DNA from: Micavibrio sp.
Lineage (GTDB): Bacteria > Pseudomonadota > Alphaproteobacteria > Micavibrionales > Micavibrionaceae
Assembly (NCBI GenBank): GCA_030824965.1
Contig: JAPJQV010000002.1
Span: 263,224-327,223, forward strand
Direction: 5' to 3'
DNA length: 64,000 nucleotides
Shown here in pieces: positions 45,901 to 52,347 of the stretch. Under the pieces are notes generated by a model. The model was not told the DNA's origin and searched no databases. It worked only from the letters and a program-made list of their open reading frames with translations. The number at the start of each line of letters is the position of its first letter. The stretch's first letter is position 1. Made by a program: the position numbers and the translations under genes.

Positions 45901-48693
45901 TTGTCAGCGGGCTTGAATACCGGGAATGGTGTATGGGTTCTCACTCCTGCGCAATTGTCAAATCTCACCATGACGCCACCGCTCAATTATAACGGAGCAT
46001 TCGCGTTAAGCGTGATCGCGCTTTCAACGGAAGGCGCTACGAACAATAGTATTACAGCCAGCCTTCCGGTTACAATTGCGGGTGTTGCTTCTAGTCCCGC
46101 TTTAGTCGTCAGTGCTGCTGTTGGCAATGAAGACACATCGATACCATTGTCGATATCAGCCAGCCTTACTGACTCTTCTGAAATATTAAGTCTTGTCATT
46201 AGCGGAGTGCCGTCCGGCGCAAGCCTATCTCATGGCCTGTATGCCGGAAACGGCAAGTGGTCGTTATCAGGATCTGATTTAAGCGGATTGACGATATCGC
46301 CGCCAGCAAATTACAGCGGCACGATGGGATTGACCATAACAGCAATCAGCACCGAAACTAACGGCGCGCATGCGGAATTAAGCGTTCCATTAAATGTGAC
46401 TGTAACAGCGGTTGCCGACGCGCCGATACTCAAGGTTTCAGCCATAGGCGGAAGCGAAGATACGTCGATCTCGCTTAATATATCTGCAATTTTATTCGAC
46501 AATGATGGCTCAGAAGTTTTAACGGCTACGATCTCTGGTGTTCCTTTGACCGCAACTTTATCAGCCGGAACAAGTTTAGGCGCAGGTATATGGTCCTTAA
46601 CAGCCGCGCAGTTGGCTAATCTTAAAATTACGCCGCCTGCAAATAGCGATGCCGATTTTACACTGACGGTTTCGATCACCAGCCGGGAAATGTCTACCAA
46701 TACAACTTCTACTGTTTCGGCAAGCTTGCCTGTTATTGTCGATGCTGTTGCCGATATACCGACAGTTTCAGCATCAAACACCGTGGCGGTCGGTAATCAG
46801 GCGAACCTTTCAATTAACGGTTCCCTGACCGATACGGATGGATCGGAAACTATAACCTATCTTGTTCAGGGCATACCAGACGGTTTTGCCCTGAATAAGG
46901 GCATAAATAACGGTGATAACACATGGACATTGAAAGCGGGAGATTTAACGGGCTTAAAAATTATCGCACCGGAACAATTTAACGGCCAGCTAAACCTTAA
47001 AGTTACGTCTGTATCACATGAAGTCACAGGTGGCTTCGCGGTCAGCACGCCGTATTTGTTCAATGCGCGTTTTGGTAATTATGCATCCGGTTACCTTGTT
47101 GATCTTGCATTGGGCGTGAATATTGGCGGCATCGGTGTCGGGGTTCAGGTTGGAGCTTTGCCGCCGATTGATTTATTGCCTGCTTCCGGTGGTATTTTAG
47201 GCACATCGGGCATTTATGCGAAAGAGGATACGTCTTATCTGATTGCTGATGCGCCAAATATATTGGGGATTCCCCTGTTGAGTGCGGTGATAGGACTTCT
47301 TAGTAAAATTCAATATAGTGGAATTCCAGCAGGTGTCACATTCTCCTCCGGTACAAACAAGGGTGGTGGCGTATGGGAGTTTACATCAGCGCAATTAACC
47401 AATCTCTATATGAATGTTCCCGCGAATAGCGACAATGATTTTACAATTCTTGTCACGGCAAAACTCATCGGCCTCGCAGATTTAAATCTGATCAGCACAC
47501 CCGTTCACGTTATGGGCGTTGCGGACATGCCGAATTTAACGGCAAGCCTTGGGGCGGGCACGGAGGATACGGCCATCGCCCTTAATATCGCTGGAAGTTT
47601 AACCGATACGGACGGTTCAGAAACTCTGACGTTTTTGGTGAGCGGCATGCCCGCAGGTTTTACATTAAACAAAGGCATTCAAAACGGTAACGGCACATGG
47701 AGCGTTTCAATATCTGATTTAACAGGTTTAATGGTTATTCCTGCCGCTAACTATAGCGGTATGGCCAATCTAGTTATTTCTGCTATCTCGACAGAGCGTG
47801 AAGGCGATCAAACTGTCAGGCAGCAAAATATCTCCATCAATATTGCTGCGGTTACGGATGCCCCATTGTTGGCTACCTTGCCGATCCAAAATACCACTGA
47901 AGATCAATCGATGACGCTTAATCTCGGTATTTCTTTAAGAGATACGGATGGATCAGAACAGATTGGTTCCGTTACGCTCTCCGGTTTACCCTCGGGTGCG
48001 TCCCTTATTGGCGCAACGGATAACCACAATGGCACATGGAGCGTGGATGTTGCCCATCTCGATCAGGTAAAATTTGTGCCTCCTTCGAATTGGAGTGGCG
48101 ATTTTAATTTGAATATCACAGCAACATCTGTCGAAAGCTCGACAGGATTGACAGGATTGACGTCAAGCTCATCCGGAACCATTTCTATCCATGTGGGTGC
48201 GGTTGCCGATGCTCCAATTATTACCGCCATCGATGCGACAGGTTTTATGGATCAGGCTATATCTTTGCACCTGGATGCGGTGCTGACGGATAACGATGGA
48301 TCGGAAAGCCTGACCGCTGTCATTTCCGGGGTACCAGATCATGCTTTGTTGTCTGCCGGACTAAATAACGGGGATGGCACATGGACGTTGACCAAAGATC
48401 AACTATCTTCAGTTACCATTACGCCTCCAGAACATTTTATCGGGGATATTGAATTATCCATGACGGCCTATAGCCGCGACGGCCATTTAAGCTGGATCAG
48501 TTCGCATGAAGACTTTACTGTCCATGTAGAAGCGGCAGTCTCTGTTATGTCGAATATGGGCGGATGGGTCGATGCTGAAAGCCAGAATGTAAGTGCTTTC
48601 AGCGATAATATGAGCTTCTTTACGGATGTAAATACGCCTGAAAACTCTGGTAATGGTCATGATATTTTCATTCATGACCATTCAAATGGTTAA
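36949..48693 (+). CDS. Giant Ig-like repeat protein, probable secreted adhesin
   Basis: The 3,914-aa product has three parts: a unique N-terminal region of about 186 residues, about 33 tandem repeats of about 110 residues, and a short acidic C-terminal tail ending DIFIHDHSNG. The repeat consensus resembles bacterial Ig-like or cadherin-like domains: SGxEDxxIPL, DTDGSExLSV, GVPxGAxLSAG, NGTWTL and TPPANFSG. The N terminus (MPITKKFKTPES) is not a signal peptide, no RTX GGxGxD nonapeptide was seen, and I noticed no cysteine. Giant cysteine-free repeat proteins with no N-terminal signal are often exported by type I secretion using a C-terminal signal, but no such transporter is in this window. 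A function in adhesion or biofilm is inferred from architecture. Long antisense ORFs inside it are consequences of the repeat. Confidence 0.85.
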   Translation: MPITKKFKTPESILDAKLHFGYDPSLEFNDRSNLFSSIQYRVEKEGTQASLYSDYLNEGLISDFIKTLIDSPINKTEISDIDFGKNFLPEISAGSVFLPQISGDADLTYRAENFRASGLASFEFQSSFASTATGASGKSQNSPDLKHSALSLVAGAASGDGDVGNGEVLNSSVNSEIPDDVAPVASAPIVSVQTAQGYENNTIPLFIAVTSTDSDGTEILTVKITGIPAGGSLSAGINNHDGSWSLTIAQLAGLLLIPPHDFSGDLNLQIIATSSEETSHSSASADLAVHISGVASIPVLQVQNSSGFEDTGVQLIINSHASDASGESLTIVISGVPSGANLSAGVDNHDGSWILQQSDLASLTLLPPANYSGPINLTVTSISYENGTTAQIQAPLQVIVSGVADLPNITANVNPGQENMPLALDITTSVGDNDGSESLIITISGVPSGASLSAGMYNGNGTWTLLPSQLSNLYLIPPNSFSGNFNLLISATSLENGTYATFSLPPLQVNIEGVASLPDLSVHDAIGIEGNPVALDITAALTDTDGSETLTIVLHNIPAGATLSAGFDDGQGNWTLSSQDLVGLTLSLPHNYHGNLQIGVEAISSEGITTAVNSSIISIIVTPVAHAPAITVLPASGIEDANISLNISVTPSDPAETVNVTISNLPPGAVLSAGNDNQDGTWTLTQVDLLNLQLIPAPDWNGNLNLSISATSSINGTIASSSTLLPLAISGTADAPSLSVSNSSGSEDSQIPLNITIDAGDHAAAGVVSVTLGGVPSGSAFSAGIDNHDRTWTFTSSQLTSLLYTSPLNYSGNLHFTVTATASENGTSASTSTSLNVSVAGVVDAPFIDANPASGLEDHAIQLPVSANLTDTDGSEFLSIVIGNMPSGATLSAGIDNHDGTWTLTPAQLTGLTITPPANFSGQIDLSVTAISSENGNSAQSSMTVSVLTSGVADTPLLSVQNASGNEGSAIQLNIAAALIDTDGSEILSIIIGNLPDGATLSAGIDNNDGTWTLDASQLANLTITPPPYESGTFNLHVMAISSENGTTAQTSLNLPVTVKAMADMPNLSVQANISGTEDTPIPLSISADLTDTDGSESLSILVSGMPVGAHLSAGTYNHNGTWTLTAAEITGLTLTPPANYSGNFTLSISAIATEGGTSAHTDTTINIHISGVADIPNLITHASGGASGTDVPLNIQVSSPDTDGSETFHVMIGNVPAGAVLSAGIDNHDGTWTLTSAQLVNLTITPPPFSSGIINLSVMGISSENGTSAQTSLITLPVSIGGVADLPTLNVQASSGSEDQEIPLIIAAGLTDSDGSEILIVEIGGLPVGAYLSAGVDNHNGTWELTPDQLTGLTITPPPNFSGQFNLTVKSISLEGGTTSEILLPLSVHVSGIADAPSLSVFAASGMEDGTIPLNIGASLTDIDSSENLSIVIGNIPSGAALSAGVNNYDGTWTLTVGQLTNLTITPPAFASGILNLTVTAIASEDGTTAQTSLSLPITVTGVADLPNLSVQASVSGPEDGLILLPITASLTDTDGSETLTVTISGLPVGASLSAGTNNGNGNWTLSAGQLTGLNLIPPADYSGDFTLSVSAISTEGSSSAHIDASINVHVSGVADAPILSVQSTAGSEGLPIPLVISAISSDADSSENISVIIGNVPLGATLSAGTNNHDGTWTLASGQLSNLTITPPAFASGLLNLSVMAISSEDGTVSQTSLLNLPVTISGIADAPLLTVSGGVGLEDHAIPLVINADLLDTDGSETLSIRIENVPAGANLSAGLDNGNGIWTLTSAELTGLNITPPHNFSGQINLQVKAISTEGGTASEVSVPLTVQVSGVADIPNISVQAAIGDEGTAIHLSLAASLNDTDGSENLIVIIGNVPLGATLSAGTNNHDGTWMLTSGQLANLTITPPAFVSGVLNLSVKAIVSENGTSAETLPVSLPVTVNGIADTPNLHVTNAVGIEDNVIPLTITAGLADTDGSESIKIIISDVPVGTSLSAGANQGNGSWELTSTDLVNLNFTAASDFSGQINLTVSAIASESGTSTRVDLPLTVLVSGVADLPSLSVQAATGAEGSAIALNISASLTDTDGSENLSIIIGNMPVGAVLSAGVNNHDGTWTLTGNQLAGLEITPPAFTSGVLNLSVMAQSSENGTTAQTSIAVLPVNISGVADLPSLQVMAAIGIEDQTIPLSINAGLADADDSETLSVTIRGIPSGAALSAGTNNGNGVWVLTPAQLTGLTLTPPANFSGSFNLEISAISTEGATTAHVDVILPVTVSGLADVPNLLVHAVSGNEDMPILLNISASLADLDGSESLTVMIGGVPLGASLSAGTNLGGGIWSLTQAQISNLSLTPATHWSGDIGLTITAISSENGTDASAITTINVHVAGAATTPLLSVFPVVGVEDVPVALGINAALVDADGSETLSIVLSGVPAGASLSTGMNNGNGTWTLTSAQLTGLTFTPPLHASGNFVLTVEAISSENGTTALSSAALPIMVGGTATTPALSVSAATTLEDNAVPLAINATLLDMDGSETLSVTISGLPAGSALSAGSNAGGVWTLTPSQLTGLTLIPPANWSGSFNLSVSATSHEGATTASASLNLPVTVSGVADAPWLNVHAVSGNEDMPISLGITAGLADADGSETLSVIVSDVPSGASLSAGTDNGNGTWTLSLPQLTGLSVTPPANFSGLFTLGITAISSEGITNASTFGSIPVSVNGIATPPLLNVSAASGLEDIPIALSIDASLLDTDGSESLSITIGNVPLGGVLSAGVNNDDGTWTLTLLQLTGLTYLPPLNSSGLTTLSVTATSSENGTSAATIASLPINITGVADAPNLSIHPVSGQEDTPLMLGISASLIDTNSETLSITISGVPAGAVMSAGINNGNGTWTITPAQLSNLSLVPPSNYSGFFTLNVTANSVEGASSASTVGIIPVTITGIADKPTLNVSPATGLENSSISLNISSVLADTDGSEILSVTISGVPTGASLSAGLNTGNGVWVLTPAQLSNLTMTPPLNYNGAFALSVIALSTEGATNNSITASLPVTIAGVASSPALVVSAAVGNEDTSIPLSISASLTDSSEILSLVISGVPSGASLSHGLYAGNGKWSLSGSDLSGLTISPPANYSGTMGLTITAISTETNGAHAELSVPLNVTVTAVADAPILKVSAIGGSEDTSISLNISAILFDNDGSEVLTATISGVPLTATLSAGTSLGAGIWSLTAAQLANLKITPPANSDADFTLTVSITSREMSTNTTSTVSASLPVIVDAVADIPTVSASNTVAVGNQANLSINGSLTDTDGSETITYLVQGIPDGFALNKGINNGDNTWTLKAGDLTGLKIIAPEQFNGQLNLKVTSVSHEVTGGFAVSTPYLFNARFGNYASGYLVDLALGVNIGGIGVGVQVGALPPIDLLPASGGILGTSGIYAKEDTSYLIADAPNILGIPLLSAVIGLLSKIQYSGIPAGVTFSSGTNKGGGVWEFTSAQLTNLYMNVPANSDNDFTILVTAKLIGLADLNLISTPVHVMGVADMPNLTASLGAGTEDTAIALNIAGSLTDTDGSETLTFLVSGMPAGFTLNKGIQNGNGTWSVSISDLTGLMVIPAANYSGMANLVISAISTEREGDQTVRQQNISINIAAVTDAPLLATLPIQNTTEDQSMTLNLGISLRDTDGSEQIGSVTLSGLPSGASLIGATDNHNGTWSVDVAHLDQVKFVPPSNWSGDFNLNITATSVESSTGLTGLTSSSSGTISIHVGAVADAPIITAIDATGFMDQAISLHLDAVLTDNDGSESLTAVISGVPDHALLSAGLNNGDGTWTLTKDQLSSVTITPPEHFIGDIELSMTAYSRDGHLSWISSHEDFTVHVEAAVSVMSNMGGWVDAESQNVSAFSDNMSFFTDVNTPENSGNGHDIFIHDHSNG
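37507..48540 (+). repeat. About 33 tandem ~330-bp coding repeats
   Basis: The array codes for Ig-like units of 107-117 residues, each usually starting with a proline after VADA, VADL, VADI or a similar linker. The average period is about 334 bp, raised by an insertion around unit 30. Units 7-26 are the most alike; units 1-6 and 27-33 are more divergent. Confidence 0.85.
39814..43791 (+). repeat. Higher-order repeat: alternating domain types, three 1,326-bp blocks
   Basis: Domains 8-19 alternate between type A (IGNxP, NNHDGTWTLTSGQL, NLTITPPAFxSG, TAQTSL) and type B (SGxP, GNGxWTL, TGLxxxPPxNFSG, STEGGT). Starting at 39814, 41140, 42466 and 43792, each four-domain block is exactly 1,326 bp (442 codons). 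Domains 9 and 13 share an extra residue and the ending INVHVSGVAD; 11 and 15 share SGQxNLxVKxIS. Equal block length may partly reflect the fixed 110/111-residue domain size. Confidence 0.7.
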
Positions 48694-48753
48694 TCGCGCC
48701 AAAGCCATCTTCAAGCCTTTGATATAAAAAGATAAAAATTCTTAAAAAACCGC

Positions 48754-48782
48754 TTGCATTGTCATTCTGAGTCGATTTATAA
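48754..48782 (+). promoter_or_regulatory. Sigma-70-like promoter of tRNA-Glu
   Basis: TTGCAT and TTATAA are separated by 17 bases, with an A-rich stretch upstream. Transcription would begin about ten bases before the tRNA at 48801. Confidence 0.6.
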
Positions 48783-48800
48783 GTGCGCTCGGTCTTAAAC

Positions 48801-48876
48801 GTCCCCTTCGTCTAGAGGCCTAGGACACGTCCCTTTCACGGACGCGACACGGGTTCGAATCCCGTAGGGGACGCCA
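48801..48876 (+). tRNA. tRNA-Glu (TTC anticodon)
   Basis: The sequence folds as a complete cloverleaf: acceptor stem GTCCCCT/AGGGGAC, D-arm, anticodon stem CGTCC/GGACG with loop CTTTCAC (anticodon TTC at 48835-48837), T-arm with GGTTCGAATCC and an encoded CCA. A decayed integrase lies just downstream, so the 3' end was probably used as an attachment site. Confidence 0.95.
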
Positions 48877-48955
48877 TATACCTACACAATCCTTTACATT
48901 CAGCAAGTTACCTATCTTCCCCAAACCTAGTGGTACAAAACGGTGGGACAAATGG

Positions 48956-49387
48956 TTGCTATGGTCGCCATACAGACATCCAAAGACAGGGATCTTCTGG
49001 CTTCGAAAATCTATTCCAGAAAAGCTCAGGCCTCATTTTGGAGGACGGCGGGAATTTAAAGTTACCTTACGGACTAGGGAACCCAAAGAAGCCAAACTGT
49101 TGGCGAGTGTCCGGTTGCTGGAGTTTGAAGATCGCCTTCAGGGAGCCGCCGGAGTATCCACCCCTATCTTACCGCACCTTATGAACTTGTCTCGTTCTAT
49201 GCGCGACACGTCACACCTAGAAAGTCATATCTACAGTCAGGTAACCAAAGAGACTTTGCTGGATGTATTCGAGCCATGGAGACGCGAGATGCAGCCAAAG
49301 GCCAAGACCGCTGACGAGTACCCGATGAGATACAGCAGGTTCTCGTTCTTGATACTTCTTATGAATTATCTAAGCTGTCAAAGCTAG
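48956..49387 (+). pseudogene. Broken site-specific integrase (N-terminal part)
   Basis: The frame encodes the N-terminal DUF6538-type domain of tyrosine recombinases: RHPKTGIFWLRKSIPEKL, then FKVTLRTREPKEAKLLA and a core-binding-like segment FEPWRREMQPKAKTADEY. It then breaks into other frames, and no catalytic Arg/His/Tyr domain remains. No proper ATG is evident; the frame is open upstream to about 48923. Position 80 bp from tRNA-Glu is typical of an integrase that inserted at the tRNA. The element is almost certainly no longer mobile. Confidence 0.75.
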
Positions 49388-49697
49388 ATGAGGGCTTAAA
49401 ACGCCTCCATATCGATATGGCTAGAACCTATAAAAATCTAACAGTCACCTATGCAGAGTGCTCGTCGGGAAAGCATAGCATTAGGGATGCAATGAGCTTT
49501 CTTGAGGATCTTCCAGAGACGTACAGGCGATCTCTACTACAGATCTGTTTAGACAGATAGAAAAGACACATGGAAGTGGCATAAGTAAGAACGTAAAAAA
49601 CCTAGCAAGGAGGAAGTTGACGACAGTAATTGATCAAGATCCTTTTGGGTGGAGATATGAAGGTAGAACTTTTAAGAGAGCACTTATTCTTCATTAA
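49315..49697 (+). pseudogene. Frame-shifted ORF fragments of the decayed element
   Basis: After the integrase frame breaks, an open stretch in another frame (49315-49560) encodes SYELSKLSKLDEGLKRLHID and SFLEDLPETYRRSLL, and a third frame (49536-49697) encodes FRQIEKTHGSGISKNVKN. Neither has a plausible start, and they overlap in different frames, as expected for a degenerating gene or genes. I do not recognise the parent protein. The 190 bases after them hold only a short ACCCTT/AAGGGT hairpin near 49725. Confidence 0.45.
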
Positions 49698-49888
49698 TAA
49701 AAATAAGTATTGTTGCTCTATAGGTACCCTTCTTTAAGGGTTATGATACTTATTTATGTTACATGTAAAGGGTTGTGTCAGCTTAAAGCTTTTGCAGATT
49801 ATGTTGAAGGAAATTTGCTACAAAAATTTGAGGTAGTGTTTAAATAAGGAAGCAATAGATTTTCCCCATGGCAGGTGTTGTCCCTGAA

Positions 49889-50344
49889 CTATCTCCAAGT
49901 GGTGTCTTTATCAAAACACAATACTATGTTGTCGATAACAGGGTCTATCTGTGCTGTTAGCAAAGATGGAGAGCCTAATAGCTTTTCTTGGTTCTCTACT
50001 TCCTTCAAAAGAGATAAGCGGAAGCTATGGATTAGTCTTCTTTTGATTAGCCACTTATTAAGGCCATCAATCATAATTCCTCTGTAGAGTTTAAGCTTTT
50101 GTTCATGGTTGCCATCAAGTGGGTCTATTCGTGTTTCAATCAAACTTTTAGCAATAGCCTTGGCTGCAGGGGTGTGTCTGTTACGCCTGAATGTAAGGTA
50201 AGAGCCTCCTATGAAGCGATAATGTGCGAGAAGGCATATCCCTGAGATTAATAGTACTGGCCCTGAGTAACCAGAACAGTCTGTAAGAGACTCAAAGATC
50301 GCTGATGCAACCAATAGAGAAAGAAAAGCATAGTCACGGCGCAT
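49889..50344 (-). CDS. Hypothetical membrane protein in the tRNA-Glu element
   Basis: I do not recognise this 151-aa protein. Two hydrophobic segments near the N terminus (YAFLSLLVASAIFESL, GPVLLISGICLLAHYRF) are followed by a basic, soluble region (RRNRHTPAAKAIAKSLIETR ... KLKLYRGIMIDGLNKWLIKRR). GAGGG lies a few bases before the ATG. It is on the opposite strand to the integrase remnant and may be cargo of the old element. Whether it is still expressed is unknown. Confidence 0.5.
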   Translation of the reverse strand: MRRDYAFLSLLVASAIFESLTDCSGYSGPVLLISGICLLAHYRFIGGSYLTFRRNRHTPAAKAIAKSLIETRIDPLDGNHEQKLKLYRGIMIDGLNKWLIKRRLIHSFRLSLLKEVENQEKLLGSPSLLTAQIDPVIDNIVLCFDKDTTWR

Positions 50345-50411
50345 GATGCCCTCACAAAATGAGACTTATAGTCTGTAGAACTATAGGCTACATACAGGAC
50401 ATCCTTCAAGT

Positions 50412-50465
50412 ATGGATGTTCGCAAGCGCGTTGGCAAGAACGTGAGTAAAGTAAGGAAGTTGAAT
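50412..50465 (+). pseudogene. Stub of a phage-type XRE/Cro repressor
   Basis: The first 18 codons read MDVRKRVGKNVSKVRKLN, matching the usual beginning of helix-turn-helix repressors (xxxRKRVGxNIxxLRK). The similarity stops just before the end of the converging zinc-finger gene; the rest of the frame is antisense to that gene. A truncated repressor fits the prophage-remnant context. Confidence 0.4.
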
Positions 50466-50468
50466 TAC

Positions 50469-50732
50469 CTACTTAAGCTGACTATCTTTGCTTCCGCGTC
50501 TATTGAAACTTTGAGGTGTTATCTGAGTGTCTTTTTCTGACTGGCAAGCCACACAAGTCTTTACACCAGGTACTGCCAATCTTCTGGCCTCGGCAATTTT
50601 CTCGTCACATTCAATACAATATTCAAGACTCTTACCCGCTGGAATATTCTTTCGGGCAAATTCCACGGCTTCCGATATGGAATCGTCGATTTGATCTTGC
50701 ACCGCTCCGTCTCTTGTCCAACCGCCAGCCAT
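50469..50732 (-). CDS. DksA/TraR-family zinc-finger protein, YbiI-like
   Basis: The 87-aa product matches the short DksA/TraR group typified by Escherichia coli YbiI: start MAGGWTRDGAVQDQID, a four-cysteine zinc finger (CIEC, then CVAC 17 residues later) separated by EARRLAVPGVKT, and the conserved ending FNRRGSKDSQLK. These proteins bind the RNA polymerase secondary channel or act in stress and phage contexts; this one lacks the long coiled-coil of full DksA. GAGGAT precedes the ATG. It may be core-genome rather than cargo, since the family is widespread. Confidence 0.88.
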   Translation of the reverse strand: MAGGWTRDGAVQDQIDDSISEAVEFARKNIPAGKSLEYCIECDEKIAEARRLAVPGVKTCVACQSEKDTQITPQSFNRRGSKDSQLK

Positions 50733-50901
50733 ATTGATCTATCCTCAAACCATTAAAATAGAGCGGGCGACGAAAATTTCAAATTGCCGATATGATTATG
50801 AGATAATCGCTGAATATGCGTCTAAGAAGCCATACGCTTATCATTAACGAGGCATAAAGGGGGTATTCATGGATGAACCTTAAAATAGGAATAGGTTATC
50901 G

Positions 50902-50920
50902 ACTCGACTTTTCGTCGAGT
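50902..50920. repeat. Perfect 7-bp hairpin
   Basis: ACTCGAC-TTTTC-GTCGAGT forms a stable hairpin without a T-run, so it is not a typical terminator. Confidence 0.5.
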
Positions 50921-50952
50921 GAATTTGGTTAATAAAAATTTGGGATTTGTTG

Positions 50953-50980
50953 GTTTAAATAATTATGTGATTATTTAAAC
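50953..50980. repeat. AT-rich 11-bp inverted repeat
   Basis: GTTTAAATAAT and ATTATTTAAAC are perfect complements around a six-base spacer (TATGTG). It may be a protein-binding site. Confidence 0.5.
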
Positions 50981-51147
50981 TATATTCAGGATGACAAATC
51001 GGTTTCTTATCTTCAACATAAATCGTCAAAAAATCTAAGCCAATATCCTTATTTTTTATCTGCCTTATTATAGACTTATTAAAAGGGTACACTCTTGAAT
51101 TTCCAAGATAGGAATTACAAAATTATCTAAATAAATCAATGGTTTAT

Positions 51148-51224
<77 letters not shown>

Positions 51225-51271
51225 ATCAATGAAAAGTAAAGGTAACTCTGTAGATATCTGGAGCGAAGGCG

Positions 51272-51300
51272 TTTGTACCCTACCTCCCGTCTCAAAGCAA
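51272..51300 (-). promoter_or_regulatory. Possible promoter of tRNA-fMet
   Basis: On the minus strand TTGCTT and TACAAA are separated by 17 bases, about 48 bases before the tRNA. Confidence 0.4.
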
Positions 51301-51330
51301 GCTTTAAAACGAATAATTTTTTCTTTTATT

Positions 51331-52209
51331 TCAAAGCGTTGAAAGTAATAGGCCTATAGCACCAGCTATAATGGCCAGACCAGCCAAAGGGTTTACATCA
51401 TCATGTGTTTGGCGGAGTTGATTTAAGATATAAAGCCATATCGGCGTCAACGCCATTACGATACCTGGAAAGGTGGGATTTTCAGCAAGCGTAAGAGAGA
51501 ATGTAAGCGCAAGACTCATACCGGCCGTCCAGAAACCGCACCAAAAACCGCCCCATAGTAACGGCCCGTTAAAAATAGTTGTAACGCGCCCGCCAGCCGG
51601 TTTTGGTAAAGCCACGACCCAAGCTATCATTGCGCAAAATATCATCGACAAAAATGTATATGCGGTTCCAATGCCCGACACGCCATTTGCCCCCTCTAGC
51701 ACCCATTTCGTCATTGCGTCGGTTATTCCAAAAGCAAGACCTATGGGTAATACAATGACGAAAGATTCCCACGAGTTGTCATTGCGACGTATTTTCTGAA
51801 GCGCTATAAAAATAGCCACAAGGGAAAAAATAGCGATCATAGTCTGGACAGGCTGATCGAATAAATTAATGCGCTGGCTTGGCGCGATCAGCCACCATGT
51901 AGAGAACGCACCGATAGCCGCAACAGGCATAACCATCGACGTCACGCGTCCTGTCTTTTTAGCCGCAAGTGAAAAGAACATAACCATGCCGATTGCCGTG
52001 ACTATTCCGTCAATACCGGCAACTGTATAAAAACTACGCTTCTGATCGAAAACCGGCCATTCCATCATGGGAAATGCGAAGGCAATCATGATGCAAGCGA
52101 AGCTTGCCCGCCATGCATTTAATAATCGGGGCTCAAGTTGAAATTTACGGTTACATTCCGCCAGAACAGCCGCGCAAAAACTTGCGCCCAGCGCCCATAA
52201 AAACCACAT
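51331..52209 (-). CDS. EamA/DMT-family transporter
   Basis: The 292-aa product has about ten hydrophobic segments arranged as two halves, as in drug/metabolite transporters of the EamA family, for example SMVMPVAAIGAFSTWWLIAP and PTFPGIVMALTPIWLYILNQ, the latter being the conserved last-helix region. Substrate cannot be predicted; exporters of amino acids, sugars or nucleosides occur in the family. It is divergent from cydAB, and the FNR/FixK-type box lies only 14 bp before its start, so it could be repressed when that box is occupied. Confidence 0.85.
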   Translation of the reverse strand: MWFLWALGASFCAAVLAECNRKFQLEPRLLNAWRASFACIMIAFAFPMMEWPVFDQKRSFYTVAGIDGIVTAIGMVMFFSLAAKKTGRVTSMVMPVAAIGAFSTWWLIAPSQRINLFDQPVQTMIAIFSLVAIFIALQKIRRNDNSWESFVIVLPIGLAFGITDAMTKWVLEGANGVSGIGTAYTFLSMIFCAMIAWVVALPKPAGGRVTTIFNGPLLWGGFWCGFWTAGMSLALTFSLTLAENPTFPGIVMALTPIWLYILNQLRQTHDDVNPLAGLAIIAGAIGLLLSTL

Positions 52210-52222
52210 CTCAAAATCCCCG

Positions 52223-52238
52223 CTTGATATAAATCAAG
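52223..52238. promoter_or_regulatory. FNR/FixK-type operator upstream of cydAB
   Basis: CTTGATATAAATCAAG matches the TTGAT-N4-ATCAA consensus perfectly. Its centre is about 117 bp before the cydA start. A CATAAT at 52262-52267 fits a -10 box for a transcription start about 41 bases from the centre, the geometry of a class II activated promoter. It overlaps the likely promoter zone of the divergent DMT gene. Confidence 0.7.
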
Positions 52239-52347
52239 AAAATGCAATCCGATGAGATTAGCATAATTTTATGTTCAAAAATATATTGAAAAAACCCCAT
52301 CGGAGCGTAAGTTTCGCATATCTTTATCAGTTAGCGAGACTAAGCCC

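Larger units (their letters stand above)
50733..51147. other. Gene-free gap with two inverted repeats
   Basis: No credible gene is present in these 415 bases. The region is AT-rich towards the tRNA side and holds two perfect inverted repeats, listed separately, at 50902-50920 and 50953-50980. I saw no copy of the tRNA-Glu 3' end that could mark the other attachment site. Confidence 0.5.

Noticed and set aside
37507..48540. CRISPR or non-coding satellite array
   Set aside because: The repeats are ~330 bp, coding and continuous in frame, without spacers.
48694..48753. Terminator after the giant gene
   Set aside because: The region is AT-rich but I found no stable hairpin followed by T residues.
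50902..50920. Terminator
   Set aside because: The hairpin is perfect but no T-run follows on either strand.
48877..51147. A second attachment site (attR) matching the tRNA-Glu 3' end
   Set aside because: I looked for GGTTCGAATCCCG-like copies and saw none, so the element edge cannot be set.
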